This document shows positions 34,678 to 44,525 of a stretch of DNA of 46,470 nucleotides, one piece after another; the stretch's first letter is position 1; each line of letters begins with the position of its first letter. Location: positions 1-46,470 of the forward strand of contig JABMMZ010000091.1 of the NCBI GenBank assembly GCA_013205405.1. Reading direction: 5' to 3'. The notes under the pieces are model-generated. The model had not been told where the DNA came from. It did no database searches and was given only the letters and a program-made list of their open reading frames with translations. The position numbers and the translations under genes are program-made. This DNA is from Bacteroidota bacterium. Its GTDB lineage: Bacteria > Bacteroidota > Bacteroidia > NS11-12g > UBA955.

Positions 34678-37600
34678 TTATTCCTTAATAAGTTTATACG
34701 CAAAATTTTCTTCTCCCTTTAATTTTACAATATAAATTCCTTTTACAAGCTCTTTAATATCTATTCTTTGACGCCTAATATTATCTAATTCAATCACTTT
34801 TACCTTCTTCCCTTGTAGATCATATATACTTATTTCATTATTCAATTCTGGATTTAAAGTTACAATATTTAAAGTATTTGAAACCGGATTGGGATAAATA
34901 CTAAGTGAATTTAAAAAAGGATTATTTTTTACTGAAACTAAACCTCCAGCTACAGTTACATTATAATTTTTAGTACTACCATCTTGCGCTACTACAGTAT
35001 ATACTAATGTATTTTTATAATTATTAGAGTTCACACCACTAGTTTGTTTGACACTACTTATTCTTACATAGCTATAAGGTGAATTTGTGTAATTAGGAGT
35101 TAAAGTTGTAATATTAACATTGCTAGAAACCGTGCAAGTTATGTTTGTTCCAGAAATAGTTGCATTCACCTGAGGATTAAGCCCCTCAAAACCAAACGTA
35201 AGTATATCTTTTTGACTGAATAATAAAGCACGCGTACCAGTAGCATACCACACACCCCATTTGGCTATACTTACAAAAATTGAAGCACTTCCACTCGGTG
35301 TAATTTTATCAGAATTAAGACTTCTAATGGCTACAATTGATTCATTGTTGGTGTTTTTAGCATTAAATAGAATCTGATTATCGCTTCTATTATAACATGG
35401 AAATCCCAAAGAAGTACCTGAATAAATAGTCGCAATTTTATTGGTATTTAAATTATATCCTTTTACCTCATAAGTATTTGTAGAAGCATCAATATAATCG
35501 AAAGCAACAATATAGGGCGAACGTTGGCTATAAACAGGATTGCCAATACTAACATCTTGTGGGAGCGAACTGAATAGTTTTTCTACATCTCCATTGCCCC
35601 AATTGTTTTGTTCTAAATCCCAAACTGTAAGTGTACCAACATCAAAATACTTATAATCTGCGCCACTTTGATTATCAACAAAATTTTCAGCATCGTACAA
35701 TATTTTAGTACCGCTATGGTCAAATTCTAAGGCATCTGCATACAGCACACCTCCGCTATTTACATCACTAAATGTAGGATTATAAAGCGTAAATACTTTC
35801 CACTCTCCACCATTTGTATTAAAATCATACACGTAAATGCTCGTATCTATATTACTCGTAATTGCAGCCAGCCTTTTACCATCTTTACTTATAGCTACAT
35901 TATCCCATATTGTTTCTGTACTCAACACCGTTTCTGTTTTCGAACCATTCAATAAAAGTTTGTAAATTTTACTATCAGTGCCTACATATACACAAAAACT
36001 GCCATCATCTACCACACTTGGTTTACGTTTTATATTTCTTGTTATCTGACCAGCTATACCTGCACTTGGTACAGCGCTTTTAGTTAAAGTATAACTAATA
36101 TTAGGATCTAAATCATAATAAATAATATTATCTGTTCCAGGGTTCAGCGGTAAATCAGCTACATTATTACCTATTGGAACAGGACCCCCTGAAACCGGAG
36201 GTCCATAAATACCTACTGCATCAAAAGCAGCCGCTACAGCGGAAGCCTCTGTAATGCTATATAAGTCTTTAGCAGCTTGAACAGTTGCTAATCTTAAATC
36301 TTTGAATTGAGACGTTTTAGTTAAATAAGTAGTTAAAGCTTTGTAAAATATTTGCTCTGCTTTTTCACGGGTAATATTTGTTGCTAAAAGATAATAAGCA
36401 TGATTTGGAATTCCACTATTAATGTGTACACCTCCATTATCTTGAGAACCAGTATAATACTCGCTCATTTTTTTGGGTTGATAGCCATCATCTCCTAATT
36501 GGTTTCCGCCATTATGTGGGTCTTGCAAACTCCTAAGAGCACCACTAGGAAAAGAAGATAATTTTACAACATCTTCTCCTAACAACCAATCTGTTCTATC
36601 CATCATACAACCAAATACATCAGCCATACTTTCATTAATAGCACCACTTTGACCTTTGTATTCTAAGTTAGCAGTATTTTGAACTACGCCATGTGTCATT
36701 TCGTGTCCTCCAACATCAAGACCACCAGCCAAAGGTTTAAAATCTAATTTACCATTTCCGTAAGCCATCAATTGTCCATTCCAATAAGCATTATCCATGC
36801 CGCCACCATTATCATCACTTACATTAATTACCGATATTATTGTGCCCCCTTTGCCATTTATACTATTTCTTCCAAAAGTGTTTTTAAAATAATCATACGC
36901 TACATTGGCATTATTGTGAGCAGAAACGGCTTTTGTATTACTAAAATTAGCTGACGAGGATGTAATATTGTTAAATTGCGAAGCAGGTGTGTTGCCGGCA
37001 TCTAAAGTCCAAATAGCGCCTGTTGGGTCATCAGGCAAAGAAGATTGACTGCTATTATACATAGGCTTAGATGCATTGATCATATAATAGGTAGACCCTA
37101 TTTGATAGGAATCTACAGTTTTAGTTCCGCCATTCAAATCATTCCCTGTGCCTGTTTTGGGGCCATCTAAATGGCAAGTATTATTATATTGCTCAATAAT
37201 ATTTTTTGTTTTGGCATCTATTCTTATAGTCCATAATTCTATAAAATTTGTTCGTAGGCTTATTTCGTAACATAAAGTTGGTTTGTTGTTATCTAAAATC
37301 ACAATCAATTTACTTTCTGGTCCGTCATATTTTAAAAGTTTTATTTGTGCTTCGTTGAATTTTTTAAATCCAAACTCTGGAGATATAGATTGAGTGCTTA
37401 TAGTAATAGCTTCTTCTTTTCCTATAGTAGGAACAGCAATAAACGATGCGCTCAAATCAATAAAATTACCGTGCGCATAGGTTTCATTCTCGTAGGTATG
37501 CACAAATATTTGTCCTCCTAGTATTTCTACCCCATTAATACATTGCTGCATTTTAACATGGTAAATACCTTGAGCATCTATTTCGCTTGAAGAAATAATA

Positions 37601-37923
37601 TATTTATCAGCATCAAAGTTTTTATTGATATTAGCAATATTCTTTTTTAAAAATATATACGCTTTTTCAGTGGCTTGCGCAGTATTTGCTATTTGACTTC
37701 TTTTGATAGCTTCTGTCCTCAACTCGAATGGAACTAGTATAGTATTAAAAGCGGGTGGTGTTATATTTTGGTTTGAAGACAACGCCTTACCATTTATTTT
37801 TTCGATGTTTTTTATAAAAGTATTAGAAACATTGGTATTTTTTTTGGATGCTTTTTCATTAAATGCATTTTGAGCATTAACAGAAAAAGAAAGTAGAAAA
37901 CAGAAAAGTAAAATTTTATTCAT
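34678..37923 (-). CDS. Secreted M4 (thermolysin-like) metalloprotease with T9SS tail
   Basis: This 1081-residue protein starts with a signal peptide (MNKILLFCFLLSFSVNAQ). Then come an FTP/PepSY-type propeptide (about 40-240) and an M4 catalytic domain: HEMTH with His 407, Glu 408, His 411, the third zinc ligand Glu 431 in INESMADVFG, and catalytic His 500 in NGGVHINSGIPNHA; spacing matches thermolysin. Residues about 590-890 read as beta-propeller-like repeats (PD40 style, KDGKRLAAITSN, FDHSGTKILYDA), then an Ig/cadherin-like module with QDGSTKNYNVTV, and a type A sorting tail (SLSIYPNPVSNTL, KGIYIVKLKG). Its gene starts inside the last codons of the emfourin-like gene (8-bp overlap). Confidence 0.93.
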   Translation of the reverse strand: MNKILLFCFLLSFSVNAQNAFNEKASKKNTNVSNTFIKNIEKINGKALSSNQNITPPAFNTILVPFELRTEAIKRSQIANTAQATEKAYIFLKKNIANINKNFDADKYIISSSEIDAQGIYHVKMQQCINGVEILGGQIFVHTYENETYAHGNFIDLSASFIAVPTIGKEEAITISTQSISPEFGFKKFNEAQIKLLKYDGPESKLIVILDNNKPTLCYEISLRTNFIELWTIRIDAKTKNIIEQYNNTCHLDGPKTGTGNDLNGGTKTVDSYQIGSTYYMINASKPMYNSSQSSLPDDPTGAIWTLDAGNTPASQFNNITSSSANFSNTKAVSAHNNANVAYDYFKNTFGRNSINGKGGTIISVINVSDDNGGGMDNAYWNGQLMAYGNGKLDFKPLAGGLDVGGHEMTHGVVQNTANLEYKGQSGAINESMADVFGCMMDRTDWLLGEDVVKLSSFPSGALRSLQDPHNGGNQLGDDGYQPKKMSEYYTGSQDNGGVHINSGIPNHAYYLLATNITREKAEQIFYKALTTYLTKTSQFKDLRLATVQAAKDLYSITEASAVAAAFDAVGIYGPPVSGGPVPIGNNVADLPLNPGTDNIIYYDLDPNISYTLTKSAVPSAGIAGQITRNIKRKPSVVDDGSFCVYVGTDSKIYKLLLNGSKTETVLSTETIWDNVAISKDGKRLAAITSNIDTSIYVYDFNTNGGEWKVFTLYNPTFSDVNSGGVLYADALEFDHSGTKILYDAENFVDNQSGADYKYFDVGTLTVWDLEQNNWGNGDVEKLFSSLPQDVSIGNPVYSQRSPYIVAFDYIDASTNTYEVKGYNLNTNKIATIYSGTSLGFPCYNRSDNQILFNAKNTNNESIVAIRSLNSDKITPSGSASIFVSIAKWGVWYATGTRALLFSQKDILTFGFEGLNPQVNATISGTNITCTVSSNVNITTLTPNYTNSPYSYVRISSVKQTSGVNSNNYKNTLVYTVVAQDGSTKNYNVTVAGGLVSVKNNPFLNSLSIYPNPVSNTLNIVTLNPELNNEISIYDLQGKKVKVIELDNIRRQRIDIKELVKGIYIVKLKGEENFAYKLIKE

Positions 37924-38350
37924 TTGGATTTTTTGTAGTAAAATTAATAAGTGTATTGTATAATTCCTTTAACTCCGTAGACGGTGTTGCACCATCTGCC
38001 CACTGAAAGGATTTAATGAGTTGGTTGTTTTTATAAAGCTTTATAAAGGTATTCATGTTTCCTACTTGATTTAATTCAATTTTTTGTAACAATTTACTTT
38101 CCAAAGTTTTAAAAACATTTTTAAAGTCTTTTTTGTCAATCGTTTTTAAAAGGCTAGTATCGTTTGAAAAAGGTTTAATACTAGATAATTGACCTTTTCC
38201 ATTGAGCAAAAACTCATCATAAGCACCTGTAAATCCTCCACCACTGCCAAAACTTATATTTAATTTTTGAGCGTATTTTTTATAGGCTATTATTTTGCAA
38301 CTACCTGAAAATAAAATAATAACTGCACTAATAAGGAATATATTTTTCAA
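37916..38350 (-). CDS. Lipoprotein resembling the M4 protease inhibitor emfourin
   Basis: This 144-residue lipoprotein has a lipobox (FSGSC, Cys at 18). The mature part starts with LNISFGSGGGFTGAYDEFLL, which recalls the GGFAG start of emfourin-family inhibitors, followed by a helix FKNVFKTLESKLLQKI, a strand pair TFIKLYKNNQLIKSFQW, and a final helix STELKELYNTLI; this order matches that fold as I know it. Its stop overlaps the M4 protease start by 8 bp, so the two are translated together. I infer an anchored inhibitor or guard of the neighbouring protease; the family assignment rests on eye comparison only. Confidence 0.6.
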   Translation of the reverse strand: MKNIFLISAVIILFSGSCKIIAYKKYAQKLNISFGSGGGFTGAYDEFLLNGKGQLSSIKPFSNDTSLLKTIDKKDFKNVFKTLESKLLQKIELNQVGNMNTFIKLYKNNQLIKSFQWADGATPSTELKELYNTLINFTTKNPNE

Positions 38351-38400
38351 AGTAAGGCAAATGTAGTATTATTTTTAATTACAGTACCAACTTAAAAAAG

Positions 38401-38408
38401 TAATTTTG
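38401..38408 (+). promoter_or_regulatory. Possible -7 element of tadA
   Basis: TAATTTTG matches TAnnTTTG and ends 20 bp before the ATG at 38429. No TTG is seen at the -33 distance. Confidence 0.35.
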
Positions 38409-38428
38409 CTGAAATTTTTATACACCAA

Positions 38429-38881
38429 ATGGATAGCTTTAACACCGATGAATATTATATGCGCAAGGCTCTAGAACAAGCCCAAAGAGCTTTTGAGGAA
38501 GATGAGGTACCCATTGGTGCAATAGTAGTTTGTAATAACAGAATAGTAGGAAAAGGCTATAATCAAACCGAAAAGCTAACTGATGTAACCGCTCATGCAG
38601 AAATGCTGGCTATAACAGCTGCGGCAACAGAAATTGGGAGTAAATATTTAGATGAATGTACACTGTACATTACCATAGAGCCATGCGTTATGTGCGCTGG
38701 TGCAATTAAGCATGCGCGTTTTCACAAAATTGTAATTGGTGCTAGCGAGCCCAAAATGGGGTTCAGTAATTTTCTGTCAGAAGATTTTAATATGAAAACA
38801 GAATTACAAACAGGCATATTGGCCGATGAATGCAAAAACTTAATGCAAACCTTTTTTAAAGCTAAAAGAGGCAATATTTAA
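38429..38881 (+). CDS. tadA: tRNA-specific adenosine deaminase
   Basis: This 150-residue enzyme converts wobble adenosine 34 of tRNA-Arg(ACG) to inosine. It has both zinc-site motifs of the cytidine deaminase superfamily: HAEMLAI (His 56, catalytic Glu 58) and PCVMCAGAIKHARF (Cys 86, Cys 89). The RYNxxx-like VGKGYNQTEKLTDVTAHAE stretch and GASEPKMGF also fit TadA. Length is normal for this phylum. It is monocistronic and divergent from the emfourin-like lipoprotein gene. Confidence 0.95.
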   Translation: MDSFNTDEYYMRKALEQAQRAFEEDEVPIGAIVVCNNRIVGKGYNQTEKLTDVTAHAEMLAITAAATEIGSKYLDECTLYITIEPCVMCAGAIKHARFHKIVIGASEPKMGFSNFLSEDFNMKTELQTGILADECKNLMQTFFKAKRGNI

Positions 38882-38988
38882 GACTTTAATTTAAAATTGT
38901 TTATATCCATCTGCTAATTTCAATATTAATAAATAACTTTCAAAAAAATTTGATACTTAAATATTTTTTTAGTTTATTTGATACGCGA

Positions 38989-41523
38989 ATGAAATTATTA
39001 ATTCCAATTCTTTTAATTTTTAACCTTGGCATACAAGCCCAAGTAATTGACAATTTCAATGACTCAGATTTATTATTGAATCCTAATTGGATTTATACAA
39101 ATAACAATTTCAGCACTTTAAACAAAGAATTACGTAGTAATAATTCTACCATCAATTCTACTTTTAATATTAGTACAAAAAATAATATTGCCACCAATTG
39201 TATTTGGTCATTAGACACAAAATTATTATTCAATACCTCATCCGTTAACTATTTAGATATCGCACTAATTTCCGATTCTTCAGATATTACTAAAATGAAA
39301 AACGGGTATTTTGTTCGTCTTGGTGGCACGCTAGATGAAGTATCTCTTTTCAAAACTAAAAATGGTATAGAAACAAAAATAATAGATGGCGTAGATGGCT
39401 CTTTAAACTCAGCAAATAATCCATGGAGAATAAAAGTAACGCGTTATAAAAAAGACAGCTTTGTTTTAGAACGAACACATTTAGTTAATTTTAACACCAT
39501 AGTAGAGGGCTTTGCAAAAGATTCCGACCATTTAGTTTCAGAATATTTTGGCATTAGCATCAAACAAAGTACAGCTTCATTTTTTTTGAAACACTTTTTT
39601 GATAATTTACATATTTCAAAAATACTAAAAGACACCATCCCTCCTATTTGCGATAGTTTAATTTTAATAAATGCCAATACTTTAAAAGTAAAATTCAATG
39701 AAGTTTGCGATACAAATAGCCTTCTAAATATTTTAAACTATAAAATTACAGAAGGGAATATCAATCCCATTTTAGTTAATTTTTCGTCAACTAAAAAAGA
39801 AGTTACACTCCGTTTTATTTCCCCTTTTAATAAAAATAGAACCTTATTTTTACTTATAAAAAATATTAAGGATAGTCTTTTAAATACTTTAATTGACACC
39901 ACTTTAAGATTCTATTATTCAAAGCCAGATACTGCAAAAACAAATGATTTATTAATAACTGAATTATTGCCCGATCCCGACCCTGTTGTTGGATTGCCGA
40001 ACAAAGAGTATGTTGAAATAACAAATAATTCTAAAGAATTTATTACACTAAAAGGATGTAAAATAAACGACCCTTCAAGTTCAATTTTATTACCTGATAT
40101 AATACTACCCCCCGACTCTATCTTAGTGCTCTATGATATCCCTTCGCTCAATAACGCAAGCGATAATATTTGGATAACCAATCAAAAAAACGAAATCATT
40201 CATCAAATAAATTACACTTCAGATTGGTATAAAAACACTATCAAAAAAAATGGTGGCTGGAGTTTAGAAATGATTGATGTTAATTACCCATGCAATAATA
40301 AAGATAATTGGGCTGCTAGTATAAATATACTAGGAGGAACTCCTAGCTTGTCTAATTCTATAAAAGGCATTGTAAATGACAATATTACCCCGAAAATAAT
40401 TGCCTATTTCCCTAATAACGACACTATTTTAGAACTTTCTTTTAATAAAGAAATAGATAGTTTTTATTTAACTAATTTAATTTTCAAACTTAATAATTTA
40501 TTTGTTGCATTCAAATTAAAAAGCATTAATTCATCTGAAAAAAAAGCCTCCTGGCTAATAAATTTTCTGCCTCATTCAGATAGTATTTACAATATTTCTG
40601 TTTCAAATTTAAAAGATTGCTCGGCTAATTTAGCAGCAGTATTAAACTTTAAATTGCAATGGCCAAGCGAAAGTAAAAGAAATGAAATTGTTATCAATGA
40701 AATTTTATTTAATCCCAAAAGCGGCAGCTATGATTTCTTAGAACTTTATAATAATAGTCCAAAAGCATTTAATTTAAGCACACTTTTTGTTGCGTCAATA
40801 TTTCCAAATGGGCAATTTAAAAGCATCGATAAAATAAGTTCAAATGCTATTATTTTAAAACCATATTCATACTTACTTTTATCACAAGACACGCAAAGTA
40901 TTTGCGATAATTACAGATGTAAAAATAAAAACAATTTGAAAATAAATTACGCTAAAATACCTAGTTTACCTGACAATGAAGGCAATATAATTATAGTTAA
41001 TTCAAAAGGCAATAATATAGACAGTGTGCAATATTCAAACAAATGGCACAATCCATTAATTAGCGATGAAAATGGTGTGAGCTTAGAACGTTTATATTTC
41101 ACTTCAAATTCAAATAGTAAAAGTAATTGGAATACTGCATCCTCAGTCTCAGGTTTTGGAACTCCTGGGTACATAAATTCTCAAAGTATAATTCCTGAAA
41201 ATGCAAATCAGAATTTTATACTTCAATCCAAAACAGTTTCACCAGACGAAGATGGCTTTGAGGATGTTTTAATTATTAACTATAATCTTCCCAAACCAAA
41301 TTTTGCCGCCACCATTAACATTTACAATATGCAAGGCGAATTAATAAAAGAATTGACAAATAATGAAACATTATCCTCAAGTGGTTTTATAGCATGGAAT
41401 GGAACAAATTTCAATAATCAAAAAGCAAATATTGGTATTTATATTATTATAATAGAATGCACCAATATTGATGGAGCTAAAATAAAAGAAAAATTAAGCT
41501 GTGTAGTTGCTGGTCAGTTTTAA
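38989..41523 (+). CDS. Secreted lamin-tail-domain surface protein
   Basis: The 844-residue product starts MKLLIPILLIFNLGIQAQ, a signal peptide; I prefer this ATG to an upstream in-frame TTG at 38950, which would add 13 residues before it. Two lamin-tail domains are visible, from NDLLITELLPDPDPVVGL (about residues 318-450) and from NEIVINEILFNPKSGSYDFL (about 563-730), each with the E-x-V/L-E-L/I-x-N pattern. The end is a FlgD-like Ig module (TVSPDEDGFEDVLIINY, GFIAWNGTNFNNQ, IGIYIIIIE) like those of gliding-type Bacteroidota exoproteins. It lacks the YPNP tail, so T9SS export is inferred from family likeness only. Probable cell-surface or adhesin protein. Confidence 0.82.
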   Translation: MKLLIPILLIFNLGIQAQVIDNFNDSDLLLNPNWIYTNNNFSTLNKELRSNNSTINSTFNISTKNNIATNCIWSLDTKLLFNTSSVNYLDIALISDSSDITKMKNGYFVRLGGTLDEVSLFKTKNGIETKIIDGVDGSLNSANNPWRIKVTRYKKDSFVLERTHLVNFNTIVEGFAKDSDHLVSEYFGISIKQSTASFFLKHFFDNLHISKILKDTIPPICDSLILINANTLKVKFNEVCDTNSLLNILNYKITEGNINPILVNFSSTKKEVTLRFISPFNKNRTLFLLIKNIKDSLLNTLIDTTLRFYYSKPDTAKTNDLLITELLPDPDPVVGLPNKEYVEITNNSKEFITLKGCKINDPSSSILLPDIILPPDSILVLYDIPSLNNASDNIWITNQKNEIIHQINYTSDWYKNTIKKNGGWSLEMIDVNYPCNNKDNWAASINILGGTPSLSNSIKGIVNDNITPKIIAYFPNNDTILELSFNKEIDSFYLTNLIFKLNNLFVAFKLKSINSSEKKASWLINFLPHSDSIYNISVSNLKDCSANLAAVLNFKLQWPSESKRNEIVINEILFNPKSGSYDFLELYNNSPKAFNLSTLFVASIFPNGQFKSIDKISSNAIILKPYSYLLLSQDTQSICDNYRCKNKNNLKINYAKIPSLPDNEGNIIIVNSKGNNIDSVQYSNKWHNPLISDENGVSLERLYFTSNSNSKSNWNTASSVSGFGTPGYINSQSIIPENANQNFILQSKTVSPDEDGFEDVLIINYNLPKPNFAATINIYNMQGELIKELTNNETLSSSGFIAWNGTNFNNQKANIGIYIIIIECTNIDGAKIKEKLSCVVAGQF

Positions 41524-41995
41524 TAAAAAAAAGTCATTAGATGTTTTATTGTGTTTTTCGAAGAAGAATAATAAATCATTAATGCAAATATTAAAGTATA
41601 AAAATACTTATTGCAAGAAAAGAATAAAAATCATGAATTAAACGCGATTTTTTTCTTGGTATTTTCCTTACATAATTTGTTCTAGGGTATTCTAACTCTT
41701 CTTTAAAATAAAACTCAAAGAACAAATTAAATATTTTCATCAATATCAAACTATAAAACGGGGAAAAAGTGACCATAAAACTTGAAATAAAATCATCCCT
41801 TTGTAGAAAAAACAAAAAAAACATAAACCGAAAATTACGCAGCTAATCATTATAAATATATTAGAGTTTCTATTGTAGTAAATTCAATTGAAAAAAAAGA
41901 AACATAACAGACTTATATTCTAGAATAACATATATTTTAAAACAATAAATATTATTTTAAAATTCATCAAATTAAAAAATTTTTATTCAAATAAC
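41524..41995. other. Gene-free stretch
   Basis: These 472 bp between the lamin-tail gene and coaD are strongly AT-rich. A 77-codon open frame on the minus strand (41824-41591) has no recognisable domain, and its composition follows the surrounding DNA, so I do not call it a gene. I see no tRNA fold, repeat array or clear terminator. Confidence 0.55.
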
Positions 41996-42454
41996 CTAAA
42001 ACACAATGCCTTCAGGCACAAACTTGGTATAATTTCCCTTATTAATTATAATATCTCGCACAATAGTGCTACTAATATTAGAGTAAGATGCACTAGAAAG
42101 CAAAAAAACAGTTTCAATCTCATCTACCAACTCTTTATTGGCATAGGCTATTTGTTGCTCATATTCAAAATCACCAGGCGAACGTAAGCCCCTTAATATA
42201 AATCCAGCATTATTATGTTTAGCAAAATCAATCGTTAGGCCAGTGTAATGAGTTACTTGTACCCTTGGTTGATTGGTAAATATTTGTTTTATCCAAGTAA
42301 TTCGCTGCTCCAAAGTAAATAAACTTGTTTTCTTTGCATTGCTCCCAATAGCAATAATAATGGTATCAAAAATGCCTAGTCCTTTTACTACAATATCAAC
42401 ATGCCCTTTGGTTATTGGGTCAAATGAACCTGGAAATAATGCTATTTTACTCAT
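41996..42454 (-). CDS. coaD: Phosphopantetheine adenylyltransferase
   Basis: This 152-residue enzyme catalyses the fourth step of CoA synthesis, adenylating 4'-phosphopantetheine. It opens with MSKIALFPGSFDPITKGH (nucleotidyltransferase GxFDPxTxGH motif, residues 9-18), and carries GFILRGLRSPGDFEYEQQIA and, near the end, SSASYSNISSTIVRDI (the ISSTxVR motif). Length is normal for the bacterial hexamer. It starts 2 bp after rsmD and is third in the DUF3822-rsmD-coaD operon. Confidence 0.96.
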   Translation of the reverse strand: MSKIALFPGSFDPITKGHVDIVVKGLGIFDTIIIAIGSNAKKTSLFTLEQRITWIKQIFTNQPRVQVTHYTGLTIDFAKHNNAGFILRGLRSPGDFEYEQQIAYANKELVDEIETVFLLSSASYSNISSTIVRDIIINKGNYTKFVPEGIVF

Positions 42455-42456
42455 AA

Positions 42457-42993
42457 TTATTTAGATTTAAAAATACTAAAACAAGTATTGCCATAGTCTT
42501 TCTTCAAAAATAAGCACTTATGCTCAAATTTCAATCTATCTATATGCTCTAAAATAAAATAACAGGTCTTTTTATTAAACAATTCAGAATCTAAAACACT
42601 ATTTACAAAGTTATGAATTAATGGATAATCATACGGTGGATCAGCAAAAATAATATCAAAAGTGTCAGTATTTTGCTCTATAAATTTAATGGCGTCCAAT
42701 TTTAATATATCCCATTTTTTAATTTTCAACTCCTTTTTCACCGCGCTAATATATTTAAAATTAGAAAAAGAAGAATCAATACTTAGAACATTCTCTGCGT
42801 TTCTCGATATAAACTCAAGACCAATATTACCAGTTCCTGCAAAAATATCTACAACTTTAAGTTGATTAAAATCTATTAATCCTTCTAATATTCCAAAAAG
42901 AGATTCCTTTACCATATCAGTTGTAGGGCGAGTATTATCACCTTTATACATCGGAAATCTGTAATTTTTATAAATACCTGCTATAATACGCAT
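42457..42993 (-). CDS. rsmD: 16S rRNA (guanine-N2-966) methyltransferase
   Basis: This 178-residue SAM methyltransferase modifies G966 of 16S rRNA. Its start MRIIAGIYKNYRF and TRPTTDMVKESLFGIL are the RsmD signature; VVDIFAGTGNIGLEFISRNA is the SAM-binding motif I (about residues 45-64), and IIFADPPYDYP holds the catalytic DPPY (about 117-120). Length is usual. It overlaps the DUF3822 gene by 13 bp and ends 2 bp before coaD. Confidence 0.93.
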   Translation of the reverse strand: MRIIAGIYKNYRFPMYKGDNTRPTTDMVKESLFGILEGLIDFNQLKVVDIFAGTGNIGLEFISRNAENVLSIDSSFSNFKYISAVKKELKIKKWDILKLDAIKFIEQNTDTFDIIFADPPYDYPLIHNFVNSVLDSELFNKKTCYFILEHIDRLKFEHKCLFLKKDYGNTCFSIFKSK

Positions 42994-43718
42994 AAAGAAA
43001 TAGCATAACCTGCAAATAACTTCTCTTCCAAATTTGGAATTCTGTCATCCTTAATTGTAGGATGCTTTAATGAGTTTATTTCATTAAAAAAGGGCTTTAA
43101 AAAATATATCATTCTTTCTTTATCCATTATGCTATAATCATAAAATAATTTCACAGAGTTTTTTTCAATTTCACTAACCTGTATAGCATTCGCAATAAAA
43201 TATAAAATTTCACTTTCATCCATACAATCAAAAGCATTAGAAAGCAGCAAATTTTTACCCTTAAAGATAGATATACTGATTTTATCATCCATTTTATAAA
43301 TATATGCGCAATTATCATTCATAAATTGATTGTGATATTCAAATACACCATCCAAAAAATGACTATTATTTACCCCATCATTATATTCAATTTTACACAT
43401 AGAATTTCTAACTTTAGAATTTATACTATCTTCACTTGCAAACAAAATAGGAATTACTTCATATTTTGAAGTCATAGAAATATATAAAACCTTATTAAAA
43501 GCTAATTGCTCCCATTTACAATCATTATCAAAATGTAAATTCGAATATATGGCATAAGCTAAAATTTCTTTCGTTTTCGTATGATATACAGAAAACACAA
43601 TACTGTCTGTATAATTAATTATAAACAAATTAACTAAAGACAAAGTAACATCCTCTGACAAATAACCCTCAGCTAATAAATTCAATTTTACACCAATTTC
43701 ATATTGTAAACTACTCAT
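42981..43718 (-). CDS. DUF3822 family protein
   Basis: This 245-residue protein belongs, by its place and pattern (LSLVNLFIINYTDSIVFSVY, then FLKPFFNEINSLKHPT), to the DUF3822 group that in Bacteroidota regularly stands before rsmD and coaD. No catalytic motif is visible; the fold recalls an actin/ASKHA-like duplicated domain, but that is uncertain. It has no signal peptide. It overlaps rsmD by 13 bp, so it probably serves the same operon, and it is preceded by the terminator of the YceI gene. Confidence 0.75.
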   Translation of the reverse strand: MSSLQYEIGVKLNLLAEGYLSEDVTLSLVNLFIINYTDSIVFSVYHTKTKEILAYAIYSNLHFDNDCKWEQLAFNKVLYISMTSKYEVIPILFASEDSINSKVRNSMCKIEYNDGVNNSHFLDGVFEYHNQFMNDNCAYIYKMDDKISISIFKGKNLLLSNAFDCMDESEILYFIANAIQVSEIEKNSVKLFYDYSIMDKERMIYFLKPFFNEINSLKHPTIKDDRIPNLEEKLFAGYAISLCVL

Positions 43719-43772
43719 AACTTATTATTGCAATATTAACCTAATCTAGTGAGTTTATCAATTTTTAGAATG

Positions 43773-43807
43773 AAAAAAGCGTTTTATAATAAATTATAAA
43801 ACGCTTT
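43773..43807 (-). terminator. Terminator of the yceI gene
   Basis: AAAGCGTTTTATAAT (43776-43790) and its exact complement (43793-43807) form a 15-bp stem with a 2-base loop. On the minus strand a T-run (43778-43773) follows. It lies 22 bp after the stop of the YceI-family gene, upstream of DUF3822. Confidence 0.75.
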
Positions 43808-43829
43808 AAAATTTAAAACAATAATACAA

Positions 43830-44495
43830 CTATCCTTTTATTGCTTTTATTACTAAAGCAATTTTCATATCATCACTTATTGCATCGTCCTTCCATTTAG
43901 CAAAATCTAAAGCAGAAGCTCCTCCTTTTAATGATTTGTAATTTACACCCCAATCTAATCTGTTTATAATAACATTACCAGAGGCTGTAACTTCTTCAGC
44001 ACTTATAGCTACTTTTGCAGGGAATGAAATACTTTTAGCCTGACCTTTTAATGTTAAATTACCTGTAATTGTGTGAGTATTGCCCGCTGTATCTCCAACT
44101 AATGCAGAAACACTAACTATTTCAAACTTACCTTCACCAAAAGCTTTTGTATCAAAAAAATCTGGACTATTTAAATGACCAACAAAATCTGAATTCTTTT
44201 TAGCATCTTTTTCATCTAAACATACAATAGTATTCATATCAATTGTAAATGACCCAGATGCAATATTACCGTCTTTAACCGTTAATTGACCATCTTTAAT
44301 ACCAATTGATCCATTGTGTCCATGACTTACAGCAGTACCTGACCAATTTAAAACTGATGAAGTTAAATCAGCTTTGAAGGCGGTACCTAAAGAGTCTGAA
44401 GCAACAGTTTGAGCATCACCTGCTGCGGTAGCTTGGTGATTATTGCATGCTGAAAAAGCTACAGCTAATGCAGAAATAATAAATATTTGTTTCAT
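43830..44495 (-). CDS. YceI-family lipoprotein
   Basis: The product is 221 residues from the ATG at 44495, MKQIFIISALAVAFSACNNH, a lipoprotein signal with the lipidated Cys at 17; an upstream ATG at 44522 would add nine residues before a normal signal, so I prefer the shorter form. TACTTTTG on the minus strand (44511-44504) could be its -7 element. The YceI beta-barrel binds isoprenoid-like lipids in this family: VLNWSGTAVSHGHNGSIGIK, DGNIASGSFTIDMNTIVCLD, SPDFFDTKAFGEGKFEIVSV, and ITGNLTLKGQAKSISFPAKV are all typical. It acts in the periplasm; the ligand is not proven. Confidence 0.92.
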   Translation of the reverse strand: MKQIFIISALAVAFSACNNHQATAAGDAQTVASDSLGTAFKADLTSSVLNWSGTAVSHGHNGSIGIKDGQLTVKDGNIASGSFTIDMNTIVCLDEKDAKKNSDFVGHLNSPDFFDTKAFGEGKFEIVSVSALVGDTAGNTHTITGNLTLKGQAKSISFPAKVAISAEEVTASGNVIINRLDWGVNYKSLKGGASALDFAKWKDDAISDDMKIALVIKAIKG

Positions 44496-44525
44496 ATTAA
44501 GTGCAAAAGTATGCTTTAACATTTG

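Noticed and set aside
41591-41824. 77-codon open frame on the minus strand in the gene-free stretch before coaD
   Set aside because: No domain, signal or start-site support, and the Phe/Ile-rich composition is what AT-rich noncoding DNA gives.
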